Positions 39,801-51,403 are shown, counted from the first letter of the stretch. The stretch is 64,000 nucleotides of DNA from Corbicula japonica (GCA_038501625.1 JAZAYU010000001.1:3782001-3846000); one strand, 5' to 3'. Notes: generated from the sequence alone by a model not told the origin. Made by a program: numbers and translations.

Positions 39801-40384
39801 ACTATTAATATTCACCTGGCCAGGGTAACTCTATCGTCACAATTGTAATACTATCGGAACAGTTAACTCCCGTTGTCTCGCTGAATACGTGTTGAAGATG
39901 CGTTTCTGTACAGAAAAAAAGTGACTTGAAGTATTAGTTGTACTTTCCTTTCCGATTAGATTCAGATATATACTGTAAGATCTAAATGTCAAGGTTGCAG
40001 TTTGCATAAGAAAAACGAATTTTATTAAGTTCAGGATTTTCCTTGCAGTTTGGTAACAGAGTATAGAGCAAAACCTGTAAGAGACAGCATGCTCGACTAT
40101 TTGAATCAGGTCGCTTTAAATGTGTGAGCAATTTACGACTGCGATCAAGGATAAAATCATTGAAGAAAAACTAAAATGGTGACGGTGCCTTGCCATTCTA
40201 TCATCATCTAAAGAAGTACATAGTGCAAACTTACTGCTGTGACGCTCCTTTGTCAAGTTATCCTCCATTAAAATGCGTTTTACATGCGAAAGAAATTCGT
40301 TTTAGGCGCGATAGTTAGTCTTAAGCGCGAAAGATATGTCCAGTGTGGGAATTGTTCAGTGTAAAAAAGACCAAGTCCTAGCCC

Positions 40385-40512
40385 TGGGCCCATGATCATA
40401 AAACTAAAACCGGGGATCCGTCTCAAATAATAAGGATCTTTGCCCAAGGTTATAAAACTGAGCATGGAAACAAGTCTCAAATCTCAAGCATCTGATTGGC
40501 TGAAATGGCGAT
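40385..40512. repeat. Two abutting palindrome fragments, one of each subfamily
   Basis: A left end of the gatcat subfamily (40385-40440) is directly followed by a left arm of the main subfamily (40441-40512) truncated at atggcgatt. Confidence 0.8.
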
Positions 40513-40530
40513 TCAGGCAGCAATGTCACG

Positions 40531-40775
40531 TGTGTTAATCAGAATCTTACTATGATCAGACAACACAGACAGGTGTGTAAATCAGGGTCTACACTGATCA
40601 GACAGTCCAGAAAGGTGTTTAAATTATGGTCTGCATTATTCAGACAGCACAGCCAGGTGTGTAACTCGGGGGTCTACACTTTCCAGACAGCACAGCACAT
40701 TGTGAAAATCATGGTATCGTCTGATTTGACTGCACAGCAAGATGTGTAAATCAGGTTCTTCACTGATCAGTGTTC
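40531..40775 (+). repeat. ~42-bp minisatellite, first array
   Basis: Six degenerate units of the form gtgtgtaaatcagggtctac / actgatcagacagcacag. The same array is repeated at 41391-41635 by the 860-bp duplication. The unit contains the tctacactgatcaga core of the dispersed gatcag family, from which it may derive. Confidence 0.8.
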
Positions 40776-41216
40776 AAACAGCATAAAAAGGGGTATGAAA
40801 ATAAAGAACATGTCCAAATTTGTGATAATTCAAATGTATTTACATATTATAAATTAAGTACAAATTGCAAATTAAACAGAAAACATTGTTGATCAAGCAG
40901 AAAGTACTTGAAAAAAAAACAATTTCAAACATCCATAGAAGGGTGTCCGAGTTATTAAATCATAAAGAGAAAGCTATATTGTTTTAATTACAAAATAATA
41001 ACTGTATGTTCTTACAGCCATTGATCTAAATCATCATATTAATTCAAGTTCATTGCATAATTATAGCCATGAATCCATGAACAGTTGTTTATCTCTTTTG
41101 TCTATTTTATTATTGTTGTTTATGTTTGTAGTATGTCCATCATATTTCCATTTCACAGAATTCAACAGTGCTTGAATTCTTAACCCTTTCCTGTATAGAT
41201 ACACCTTTATTGCTAG

Positions 41217-41345
41217 GGCGAACAGTTGAGATCCAGATCAGCCGGCACATCCGTGCCGTCTGATCAGGATCTGAACTGTTCGCTATTTGATTAATTAGGT
41301 TATTTGTGACCAAAATGTGACCAGTGCAGATCCTGATCAGACATG
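41217..41345. repeat. Dispersed gatcag inverted element in duplication unit 1
   Basis: gaacagttgagatccagatc, ccggcacatccgtgccg and the inverse halves are all visible. The second half is cut by the duplication junction near 41343. Confidence 0.8.
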
Positions 41346-42077
41346 ACGAGAGATGTTTAAATTCTGGTCTACACTTTTCAGGCAACAATGTGTGTAAATC
41401 AGAATCTTACTATGATCAGACAACACAGACAGGTGTGTAAATCAGGGTCTACACTGATCAGACAGTCCAGAAAGGTGTTTAAATTATGGTCTACATTATT
41501 CAAACAGCACAGCCAGGTGTGTAACTCGGGGGTCTACACTTTCCAGACAGCACAGCACATTGTGAAAATCATGGTATCGTCTGATTTGACTGCACAGCAA
41601 GACGTGTAAATCAGGTTCTTCACTGATCAGTGTTCAAACAGCATAAAAAGGGGTATGAAAATAAAGAACATTTCCAAATTTGTGATAATTCAAATGTATT
41701 TACATATTATAAATTAAGTACAAATTGCAAATTAAACAGAAAACATTGTTGATCAAGCAGAAAGTACTTGAAAAAAAAACAACAATTTCAAACATCCATA
41801 TAAGGGTGTCCGAGTTATGAAATCATAAAGAGAAAGCTATATTTTTTTTAATTACAAAATAATAACTGTATGTTCTTACAGCCATTGATCTAAATCATCA
41901 TATTTCAATTTCATTGCATAATTATATCCATGAATCCATGAACAGTTGCTTATCTCTTTTGTCTATTTCTTTATTGTTGTTTATGTTTGTAGTATGTCCA
42001 TCATATTTCCATTTCACAGAATTCAACAGTGCTTGAATTTTTAACCCTTTCCTGTATAGATACACCTTTATTGCTAG

Positions 42078-42265
42078 GGCGAACAGTTTAGATCAAGATC
42101 AGCCGGCACATCTGTGCTGTCTGATCAGGATCTAAACTGTTCGCTATTTGATTAATTAGGTTATTTCTGACCAAAATGTGACCAGTGCAGATCCTGATCA
42201 GACGGCACGGATGTGCCGGCAGATCTGGATCTACACTGGTCGCACACGCGTAAAAATGCGTTTAT
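42078..42265. repeat. Dispersed gatcag inverted element in duplication unit 2, complete
   Basis: Two palindromic halves, each centred on cggcacatctgtgctg / cggcacggatgtgccgg, separated by gattaattaggttatttctg. This is the best reference copy of the family in the window. Confidence 0.85.
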
Positions 42266-42834
42266 ATCAAGGAAAATGTTAACTTTTACATCCATTTACA
42301 AAATATGATTAGATACAATCAAGAAAATAAAAGTAGGATGCACTCCAGCATGAAGAACAATGCCTACAAGAATAAGACAGAATTGCTAAATAATAAAACA
42401 AAATTTAACTAAGTTAATAAACTTACCTCCAAAAGTGAAACCTAAAGTGTACTGAATAACTTTTATTCAACACGACTCTACAGAACAATGACAAATGCAC
42501 ATTATACACATTTCATTTTATGTTAACAGAGGACTGCCCCGCTGTTTTGGTTGGACACATGTTACATGAACAACTTGATTTTGTAAGACTGATCTTTCTA
42601 CTGCAATAAAAAACCAACAAGATATCAACAAATGTGTTCTAGTAATGCCTTGTACATATTTAGACCAGGGACTGCTGCAAAGTAAATCTTTATAGCTTCT
42701 CGTTTATGATTTGAATTAATCATCTTAACATATAATTACTAGATCTAATACAGCCGTTATCTGATAAAATCTGTTTTACTGTTTACCCATTACTGCTTTG
42801 CATGGGATATGGCTTTTATGTCATGGATGAATAG

Positions 42835-43365
42835 TGTAGATCTAGATCAGCAGGTCAGATCTTGATCCATTTGGTTATTTCTGACTATGAAGCAAAGTAT
42901 GGATCCAGATCAGTGCCAAAGGTTATAAAACTGAGCATAGAAACCAGTCTCAAATCTCAAGCATCTGATAGGCTGAAATGGCGACTGGTCGCCATTTCAG
43001 CCAATCAGATGCTTGAGATTTGAGACTGGTTTCCAATCTCAGTTTTATAACTTTCAGTTCAGATAGCATGAATGAACCCGTCAAATTGGATCTTCACTGA
43101 TCACCTATATAATAAAAGACATATACATGAAGAAAAGGGTTAACCTTCTACTCTATTTCATGCATTTTATTGCATGTAATAACAGTGTAGACCTAGATCA
43201 TTGGCACATCCTTGCAGTCTGATCAGGATTTACAATGTTTGCTCTTTGGTTAGATAACCTAATAAATCAAAAAGTGAACAGTTTAGATCCTGATAAGATG
43301 GCCGGATGATCTGGGTCTACACTACTAGCAGACGATAAAATATGTATATACAGTGTATTGTGAGA
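42835..43365. repeat. Two dispersed gatcag elements (42835-42912 and 43185-43365)
   Basis: The first is interrupted by the palindrome at 42913-43059 and resumes at about 43060. The second shows gtgtagacctagatcattgg, the inverse half and gatctgggtctacactacta. Confidence 0.7.
42913..43059. repeat. Dispersed palindrome copy inserted in a gatcag-type repeat
   Basis: Left CAT, right ATT marker, TG centre. It interrupts a copy of the second dispersed family: ggatccagatcag precedes and ttcagatagcatg follows. Confidence 0.85.
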
Positions 43366-44367
43366 AGGGTTAAACAGTAGCTGCTGCTTTCACTAATCAG
43401 AGGAAGTTTATACTTCGAACAATTCCACAAATGTGAATGCAGATTTTCTTCATATATCGAAAGTATTAAATGAATATTCAACCTATATACATGTAGTTGA
43501 TATGTATTATATTTTTAAACACACATGGTGATAACTATATCAGAACAAAGAAGTTTTCAGAACAAAAAGTGTATCAGTCTTTAACATAAACAAAATACAA
43601 TGTAACTAAAAGTTTCATCAACAGTAAAACAATGGCCTGATAATCACATAATACATGTACTGGATCTACCAGAAATGTCGCAGATTATGTTGAAAAATGT
43701 TGTTATTGTAAAAATAAAAACAAATTGTAACAGTAAACATTATAATTTAAACAGACCAATGTGAACAAAACTGGATAATTAATATGGGTTAAACAGGATA
43801 TCACATGTGTATACCTAATACCCAATGAGAAAATGTATCATTAATATATGTAAAACATGATTAACATATGTATACCAATGTGAAAACATATTAATCATTA
43901 ATATGGGTAAAACTTGATGTAGTTTAACTAATGTGAAAACATATCATTAATATGGATAAAACATAATACATGTATCAATTAAACATTCTTTTTCTATTAC
44001 ATATTTAAAGTTTCAAATGTCCTAATATGAAATTTCTTTAACAATTTAATTTATTTATAACTACTTTACTACTAGTTTAAAGTGCTGTAATCGTATGTTG
44101 AGGCGTACTATGCCACTGACAAAAATTTGTAAATATTTGGTGAAATTACCAATCCAACATACAAGAACATAATGACATATGATTCAATATGATTCTGAAT
44201 CATTGATTTGCTGGTAAAACTGGTTTCTAAACATAACACTGTGATGTTAAGTTCTGAATTTTGAAATTGTGTAATAAAAAGGACAAAATCTTCAAATATA
44301 CATGTATCAGTATTCATCTGGAGGAAATGTTAATGATGGATTGATGGTGAAGGGATGTTTATAATCG
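43366..44367. other. AT-rich DNA downstream of NTMT copy A
   Basis: Contains irregular repeats of 'atcattaatatgggtaaaac' between 43780 and 43970 (about four variants, 55-70 bases apart). No gene. Confidence 0.5.
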
Positions 44368-44379
44368 GTCTACTCTATC

Positions 44380-44575
44380 CGACTCTTCCAGCACAACTGA
44401 GCCGTCTGATCAAGATCTACACTGTTCCCGTTTAGATTCATTGGGTCATTTTTGACCAAGATGCAACCAGTGTAGATCCAGATTAAACAGCAAAAAGGTG
44501 AAAGTTGATCTGGATCTTCATTAGTCACACTCATGTTAAAATGTGTGTATATATGGAGTAAAGGGTTAAAATGAT
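44380..44575. repeat. Dispersed gatcag element immediately 3' of NTMT copy A
   Basis: Runs from cgactcttccagcacaactg to tatatatggagtaaagggtt and ends some 20 bases from the copy A stop codon, so it probably lies in the 3' UTR. The first 30 bases (cggtctactctatccgactc, 44368-44387) also occur at 44932-44951 inside exon 2 of the same gene. Confidence 0.75.
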
Positions 44576-44595
44576 CTTTGCAACACTAACAAATC

Positions 44596-45114
44596 TCATT
44601 TTGCTGCAAACATCCACATTGCATATAAACCCTTTGGCCAGTTTTTCTGTTTTCTTTGCTTAACAATTGTAAGACCTGCCTTCTTTATTATATCAATGTA
44701 ATCCTGTTTGGATCGTACAAAACTACTGTCATTCTCATCAAATTCGGTTTCACCAGAAACACTAACATTTTCCTTTATTGCAATCACTCCATTTGGGGCC
44801 AGCCCTTTTTGACATCTTTTCAGGAATTCCACAAGATGTTCATCAGTTAGGTGACACAGTACCCACTGACACCAAATAACATCGTACAATTCTTCTTCTG
44901 GTGTGAAATCTTGCAACCCTGAGCAATATAATCGGTCTACTCTATCCGACTCTTCTCCAATGAATGTTCTTGCAGTGTCTATGAATTTTTGTTCCATTTC
45001 GACCATATCTACTGTTCCAAACAGTGGCAAAAGCAAGTGCTTAGTGGTACGCCCTATACCAGCACCACAATCTAGAGCTCTAGCTGTATTTGCCTGACCC
45101 TTGCTCCTCTTTAC
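44596..45114 (-). CDS. NTMT1: N-terminal Xaa-Pro-Lys methyltransferase copy A, exon 2
   Basis: Second coding exon (172 aa; total 237 aa against 223 in human). The acceptor reads ttccag|gtaaag. SAM-binding motif I is ALDCGAGIGRTTK (78-90), the motif II acid is VDMVE (100-104), and SGLQDFTP follows at 130-137. The catalytic positions known from human NTMT1 are kept: H153 (H140), N181 (N168) and D194 (D180). One change stands out: the residue before the catalytic His is Cys152, where human and copy B have Gly. The C-terminus, YAMWMFAAK, fits the family ending. The frame is open throughout, so this is likely a working, diverged paralogue of copy B about 11.5 kb upstream on the same strand. The first in-frame TTTATT (AATAAA on this strand) lies some 540 bases downstream, near 44051. 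Confidence 0.92.
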   Translation of the reverse strand, partial: VKRSKGQANTARALDCGAGIGRTTKHLLLPLFGTVDMVEMEQKFIDTARTFIGEESDRVDRLYCSGLQDFTPEEELYDVIWCQWVLCHLTDEHLVEFLKRCQKGLAPNGVIAIKENVSVSGETEFDENDSSFVRSKQDYIDIIKKAGLTIVKQRKQKNWPKGLYAMWMFAAK

Positions 45115-45467
45115 CTGGAAATAAAGAATATAAAAATATGAATACTTTTGTAAATATCAGTGCAAAAAGAGGTATAACACCTAAAAATGTGACCTTGACT
45201 TTTAGCTTACCCACAACCACATTGTCCTTAGCAATCCAACTTTGAAGTTTTATGTAGATATGCTAAGAAATGGCAGTTATAAAATTCTCTTGATGGACAG
45301 ATAAAGTGATCCCTAAGTAATGTATTATTTTCTTTGAAAAGGCAACACAATAGCCAGGGTAAATTTCAGAGGGACATGTTGATTCACAGATTCATGAGCT
45401 GGGAATTATGGCTGGAAAAAGAAAAAAAATTTCAAAAATATTAGGTGTGGAGCGATTGAAAAAAAAA

Positions 45468-48400
45468 GGAAGTGTCTCCTCGACCGGCTGCCGGTTGAGG
45501 AGAATATACACGTAGGACTGTCTCCTCGACCGGCTCCGGTCTAAACAACGGAAGTCAGTACTTCGATAATTTAATCGCGGTGTTTGAAATAAACAAACTT
45601 TTCAATATTCAGGTACTTCATGTGTTAAAATATATTAAACTTCATCATAATAATTTTGTTTTATGTTACTTTATCAGTTTTCTCAGTTAAACATTGGGAT
45701 TGCGGCGATAGCTTAGTCCGTGAAGGTTGATAAAGAATGAAAAGCAAATACATAGAAGAACTACCATTAGATATTTTTATGATTAGTTTTAGCAATATTA
45801 AAGATAACTCTCGCCAAACTCTTCCGAGTCAATTACTACAAGACTTAAGCTTAAGTTGAAGACTGTTGTTGGCACATGACTATAAATTAAAAGTGAACTC
45901 AATGTCTTTCTAATAAAAAGATACGGACAAAAAAGTGACCAATTAGAACTTTGGGTGAGTGTATCTCACTTTATTTACATTTTTAAACCAAAAAGGACCT
46001 TACATCAGTGGCGGATTCAATGGGGTTCGGGGGTTTCGGACCAACCCCCTAATTTTCCCGATTTTTTTTATACCGGGTGGTTTGAGGTTTGAAGATTGTG
46101 GATACGATTGGAAAACTAAAGTATTGCATGTTTCTTGCGTTCCCTAATCTATCGTCACGGGAAATTTGATAAATCACATGACCATTTGCAACTTAATAAA
46201 ATTCGCAGTTAGAGTCTGTGGTATAAAATGTAAAATTCATTCTTATGCTTATATTTGCGATACAAGAAAGAAATGAAGTTTAAATAAAATTATACATGTA
46301 TTTTCGATATCACGTCCGACGGCGAATCATCATTAGTTACAAATAGACGTTGTTGAAAAAACGACTCGCTGAGTTTTGTGTTGGTTACTCTAAGTGTTTG
46401 GATGTAAATAGAAGTTTAGTAAATCTTATATCTATCTTTCTGTCTTTCCTGATCTAACTTTTTAAACTTTTGTGAAATAATTACAATACTAACATTTATC
46501 TAGGCAAAGCTATAGTGAACAACATGTTGCTGTTATTCTGATTTTTAAATTTTCATATTTATAAGGGAAGTATCTGGTTAACCGGTTGATGGCATTTTAA
46601 AACGGTTAACCTGTTATGATTTTGGTTTAGGTAACCACATAGAGACTAAGAAACGCAGAAATTTGTGGCAGCTACTTCCATACTTTGCAATTTAATATGT
46701 TTGTTGTAATCGACACGTACTTTTTGACAGCTACATGTATTTTCACGATTACTCGGGCTGATTTCACACATCCCGACAGGAAGGGACTGTAGACTGACAC
46801 ATTGTTTAATCATGTCAAAACTTATATTCAAATATCTTTCAACTAACTACAGCCTTCACTATAAGTGACACAATCAAAATGTTTGTGAGCGAGAAATCTT
46901 CATTTATTTCAATCTTAGAATATTTTAGCGTGCCTTTGCTTGAACTAGATGTACGCTAAAAATCTTTTTACAAAATGCCTCAACATATATCTGGATTATA
47001 AGCGCGTTACTCCAAAAGTGGAATACAAAAGTGGTCATTGAATGCACGTGGTCTTTATTTACAGGTGAATATGTTCTTTAAATCAGTCGGTGGCACAAAT
47101 ACAAAGGATCTTTATCCACATGTGGTCTTAAATTTCAGTTGGTCGTCAGCATAGGTTGAACTTTATTTATCCCACTGACTGATTTTCAGCACACATTTAC
47201 CTGTGAAAAAAGACAACCTGTCTTCAAAGACCAATTTTGGGTTGTCTATTGAATTTTCTTATAAGACATGTTTGACAATGCGTGAAACTTGGATGAACAT
47301 CTTTTATTTCGAGAAAGGATGAACACGTGACATACAAATGTGAGTATAACACTTACAACTTCATTTTAGAAACTATAAATGTGACACATGAATACTAAAC
47401 AGTTTTGATACCTAAAATGACCCGGCACACAGGCCCTAACAATTTGTAAACGAAGACCATTTTATGGGGATCCTTTTATTCTAATGTAAGTAACTCCTCT
47501 ATGTGTTTTGATTGTATTATATAGTGCAAAAATTTGATAAAATTTCGGCTTGCAATTGAGCATTTAAATAGTCGTGCGTGGTCCCCTCTGAAACAACTGA
47601 TCTTGAATCTCTTTTGTACAGCTGCACATTTTCTTGTTTTTACTTCAAACTATCCTAATTCGGAAAAGTTTCTCCAATTTGAAATTTGATAGACATTTTG
47701 AAACTAATAAATGAAAATTCTGGGGAAAAACTTAAGCACAAAAAATATATTCCGACATCCATGTTTATTACGAATAAGAAATACGATTTCAATCTGGAAT
47801 CAACACAGAATAATTGTGCCAACATAAAATTGTTCTTTAATTTTTATAAGGACCAAATGATAGAGACATATCTGTTGTATTTTATTGAGTTACAACAAAC
47901 GGATTACAGTCAAAACGGCCTCACGTAAAAACGGCCTCAGGTTAAAACGGCCTCATTTTGGTTAAAACGGCCTCACTTTCAGAAAAATATTGGTTAAAAC
48001 GGCTTCACTATTTTTAAGTAGATGACCCTTGTTTGAATTAGCCTACATTTTTTAAAGATGTTGTAGTAAATTGATGTGAAGAAAGAAATAGACACAACAA
48101 ATTATTGCCATTATCATATTACTCGTGTGCGCATTTGAAAAGATTTTGTGTGTTGTTTAGATTTTGTGAATTTATGTAATTTAAATAGAACGAGAATTTT
48201 TTCTAGTTACTGTTCTAACGTGCGTTAATTAATGCAAAATGAAGATACATTTATGTGTGCAAAGGTTCATTAAACGGCATTTTGCTGTTACAGAGATTTT
48301 GATATTTTTATTAATTGATGTCAGTGCAATGACAACTCAAGACGGCCCTTAATTCAGAAAAACATTTCAAACAGAATACTGGAGAAGGTGTACATTGAAA

Positions 48401-50313
48401 ATTAAATAAACACAGAAGGCAAAGAATTATACGTTTAATTAATATACCAAAAGTTTAATGATGAACAAAAATATATCAAAGTAAAGATTTAACTAATTAG
48501 CATTAGTTGCTTCTATACACCATTATTAATAGACCATCTGGGCAAGTGGCGATCTTGTAGAATTTCAGTTCGCACACGCGTCAGGAGTCCTTCACACCTA
48601 CTCAACATGACACCATTATTTTTGGGACACACTGGCAAGTGAGAATATCTTGCCAATTACTGGCAATTAACAGTTACGGGATGGTATTCAAAATGGTATT
48701 ACACAGGTTGATTTTAAGTTCTTAAAGAAATTGATGATGATTAAACTGAAGAAAAGTTTTTAAATAAAATTAACAAAATTGGTAACATATATCCCATGTC
48801 GTAACACCTATGCAATCTCTTCCATTTTTCTAACAACATTGACATTTGCGCTGTCCCAGTCAAACATTATTTTAATGGAAAACAAAATGAAATATTCATA
48901 AAAATGTAACAATTACTTTAAATCATTTACTAAATTAACGAATTGCAAATTAGTTTCCTTATAAATTTTAATTGATGCGGAAATTGAAAATTATATAAGT
49001 GATGAGAAAATATACAATATGTCAAGACTACTTATAACTACGATTTTTACCTTTTTCCCCCTACCCCTTTCTTTAACAAATAAATAGCTCTAGTTCAGAA
49101 ACAGACTGCCTTTTTTAATTTTCTTAAAATTTTTAATTTAAAAACATACTTCTATTATCACTAAAGTTATTTCATCCCATTATTTTTATTGTCATTATCA
49201 CTATCAATTATTGTTTAGTAGTTTAGTGAAAATTACTGTTAGAAATTTGTTAATCTTTATTAACATTTGTAATATAATAATTATTAAATATTAACAGGAT
49301 TAAATTAGGCTTTCCTTAAAGAAATAAAGCAATGATGTTTTAAAAAGAAATGTAACATAATTACCGGTATAAGAAATATCAACTAATAATTATTATAGAC
49401 ACCTGCACAAATTAGTATGATAATCAAATAATGTCATCAAGGATAGGCGATGGTAGATTAAAGTTGGTGAAATTAACCAAACTGAATACTGGATGTCTTT
49501 TTCAATGAACAGTATGCATTAATTTTATATTGGACAATGATTGTTTTTGATGAAAATAAAACAAGTATTAATTACTAAATTTAACCAGTCACGGAATAAA
49601 TGAACTTGTATATAAAGAACAAACCAAGAACTAAACGAATTGACATGTACTCATCAAGAGTATTAAAGCAATATAAAAGATACCTATTTTTTTGCTAATA
49701 TAGTATTTAAAATTTATTTAAAAATTGAGGCCGTTTTGACCAAAAAGTGAGGCCGTTTTAACTTAAAGTGAGGCCGTTTTGACTAAATGTGAGGCCGTTT
49801 TAACCAAAAAATAAAAATGTGAGGCCGTTTTGACCAAATTGTGAGGCCGTTTTAACCAAAATGAGGCCGTTTTTACTTGAGGCCGTTTTAACCAGCACCC
49901 CAACAAACAATATGCTAATAAATTACCAACCCTGTGAACGGCGGCATTTAACAAAGCTGCTTCGACATATTTAACTGCAAACTGAGTAGATCATATAGAA
50001 TTGATTGTTTTTACAAGTTTTAATTGTCGAAACATCAGAGGCCAAGCAATTGTTGCTATTATTACTTCCATTATTATTTCGCATGTGAAAGCACCTTTAC
50101 ATAAAAGAAACGAACAAACATTTTTACCAATTTTTTGTATTAATTTTCCCGATTGTTGCGTCTGATGTTCAAGTTTAAACACAATTTATTATTTATTCTG
50201 GATCCGGTCGAGGAGACAGTCCTACATGTATATTCTCCGAGTCGGAGCCGGTCGAGGAGACAGTCCTGCGTGTATATTCTCCTCGACCGGCAGCCGGTCG
50301 AGGAGACACTTCC
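45468..50313. mobile_element. 4.8-kb TIR element inside the copy A intron
   Basis: The left end GGAAGTGTCTCCTCGACCGG matches the reverse complement of the right end over about 75 bases with two or three differences. The right end carries an extra internal repeat of the ctcctcgaccgg block. A runs (9 left, 13 right) lie directly outside both ends, compatible with insertion into and duplication of an A tract. The interior is AT-rich and has no recognisable transposase. It contains the separate 2.0-kb element at 47901-49900, so it is the older insertion. It occupies most of the NTMT copy A intron. Confidence 0.65.
47901..49900. mobile_element. 2000-bp element with arrayed terminal inverted repeats and 8-bp duplication
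   Basis: CAACAAAC directly flanks both ends (47893-47900 and 49901-49908). The outermost ~40 bases are inverted copies. Inside them, the motif AAAACGGCCTCA is repeated five times on the left (to about 48008) and eight times, inverted, on the right (from about 49727). Arrays of one motif at both ends resemble multiple transposase-binding sites. The body is AT-rich without a real ORF. An 8-base duplication fits hAT, P or Merlin; the superfamily is not decided. Confidence 0.75.
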
Positions 50314-50472
50314 AAAAAAAAAAAAACTTGATTTCAATTTTGTCAGAGATAATTCATTTTTAATGTCTCCCAGCCAGTTCACATGCAAACAAACCTACAA
50401 ATAATATTGTATACACCAAATAATATCGTATACACAGGACTCTCAGATCTTTGATTTTGCTGATGCTTTTAA

Positions 50473-50511
50473 ACAGGGTCTATTTAATCAATTAATAGAC
50501 CCTGCTTTAAA
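50473..50511. repeat. Hairpin with CAGGGTCTATT arms
   Basis: CAGGGTCTATT and its inverse AATAGACCCTG flank a nine-base AT loop, about 75 bases beyond the copy A exon 1 donor, inside the intron. A similar hairpin (gcagggtct/agaccctgc) occurs at 27296-27328. Confidence 0.7.
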
Positions 50512-50586
50512 TGGGCACTTCTAATGAATGAAGTCCTGCAACTTTGTTTCACACAGAAATAAATAACTAAAATTTTATGAGCAAAC

Positions 50587-50781
50587 CTTCAAAAGAGACC
50601 TGAGAAATGATTTCGATTCACTCAAATCTCTCGGAGAAATTTTTTCATAACCACCGAGCATCCCGTCAACCGTCGAAGGCATGTCGTCCCAGAACTTCTT
50701 TGCATCGCTGTAAAACAATTCTTTGCTTTTTAACAAAGTTTGGTTATTAATTTGTGAATCTTCTGCAATCTCATTTGTCAT
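50587..50781 (-). CDS. NTMT1: N-terminal Xaa-Pro-Lys methyltransferase copy A, exon 1
   Basis: First coding exon (65 aa) of an NTMT1/METTL11A-type enzyme, which uses S-adenosylmethionine to methylate the free alpha-amino group of proteins beginning X-Pro-Lys/Arg after Met removal, such as RCC1. The exon carries the family's N-terminal helices: FYSDAKKFWDDMPSTVDGML at about 23-42, then GGYEKISP. W31 corresponds to the conserved substrate-side Trp (W20 in human). The ATG is at 50781. The exon ends ...SLLK at a donor reading aag|gtttgc in phase 0. It joins exon 2 at 45114 across a 5472-base intron full of inserted elements. The Gln/Asn-rich stretch at residues 10-14 (QINNQ) is absent from copy B. 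Confidence 0.9.
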
Positions 50782-50904
50782 TATTTTAACTTAACAGAAA
50801 CTGAATTAACCGAAGTTAACAATATTAGCGCACTTTTTTCAATTAAATGATGGTCGGTTGTTGTTGTTGTAGCGTGGTGTGACTAAAGTATTGACGTTGG
50901 TTTA

Positions 50905-51100
50905 CAGACGACTCGGCCCAACGACGATACGGTCCTAGTTGATGGACATTTCGGCCCAGGATGTGCGGACCAGATTAAAAGACGATACAACCAATAATTA
51001 AAGACGATACGGCCCAGCTTTGAGACCGAATTGCCCGAATATATTTAGCATGTCCCATATATTATATGAAACGGCCTAGAGTAAAACAAATACGGGACGT
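50905..51100. repeat. Degenerate 'gacgatacggccca' repeat upstream of NTMT copy A
   Basis: Variants of gacgatacggccca occur at about 50920, 50945, 50980, 51003 and 51065, a loose array 120-320 bases upstream of the copy A start codon. It may be a repeat end or part of the promoter region; nothing tells which. Confidence 0.45.
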
Positions 51101-51373
51101 CTATATTGAAAAATAGTTTCTCTTTTAACTGTTAAACATGAACACTATATTTATTTAAATTTAACTTTTAAATCGATAATACCGTACGTGGATCTCATTC
51201 CGTAATGATTCATGATTAGTTATAAAATTATTAAATTTATCTTTAAAATTTTTGAATATTTAGATTGATAACTATATATTTATATTATTAGGACATAAAT
51301 ATGTTGAAAAATTAGACACAATATGCATTTAATCTTATATTTTTTATTTTTTCATACGTGGTAATAAGATTAT

Positions 51374-51403
51374 TGTCTAGTACCACGTACGTGGTACTAG
51401 ACA
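51374..51403. repeat. Perfect 30-bp palindrome
   Basis: TGTCTAGTACCACGT is followed directly by its exact reverse complement, with no spacer. It lies about 600 bases upstream of the NTMT copy A start. Confidence 0.9.

Larger units (their letters stand above)
40531..42203. repeat. Tandem duplication of about 810 bp (period 860)
   Basis: 40531-41342 and 41391-42203 are near-identical. The anchor tactatgatcagacaacaca recurs 860 bases apart, and the downstream gaacagtt box 861 apart. Differences are scattered single bases plus one 3-base indel (aaaacaac). The 48 bases between the copies contain one more unit of the internal ~42-bp minisatellite, the likely exchange point. Confidence 0.9.

Noticed and set aside
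45990..46090. 'ggcggattcaatggggttcg' text resembling a coding or tRNA-like segment
   Set aside because: Open frame is short, G-run rich and has no domain; it looks like part of an old repeat within the outer intron element.
47686..47928. 80-codon frame ending in the inner element's motif array
   Set aside because: It crosses the insertion boundary at 47901, so its present frame is accidental; a decayed coding piece of the outer element cannot be excluded.
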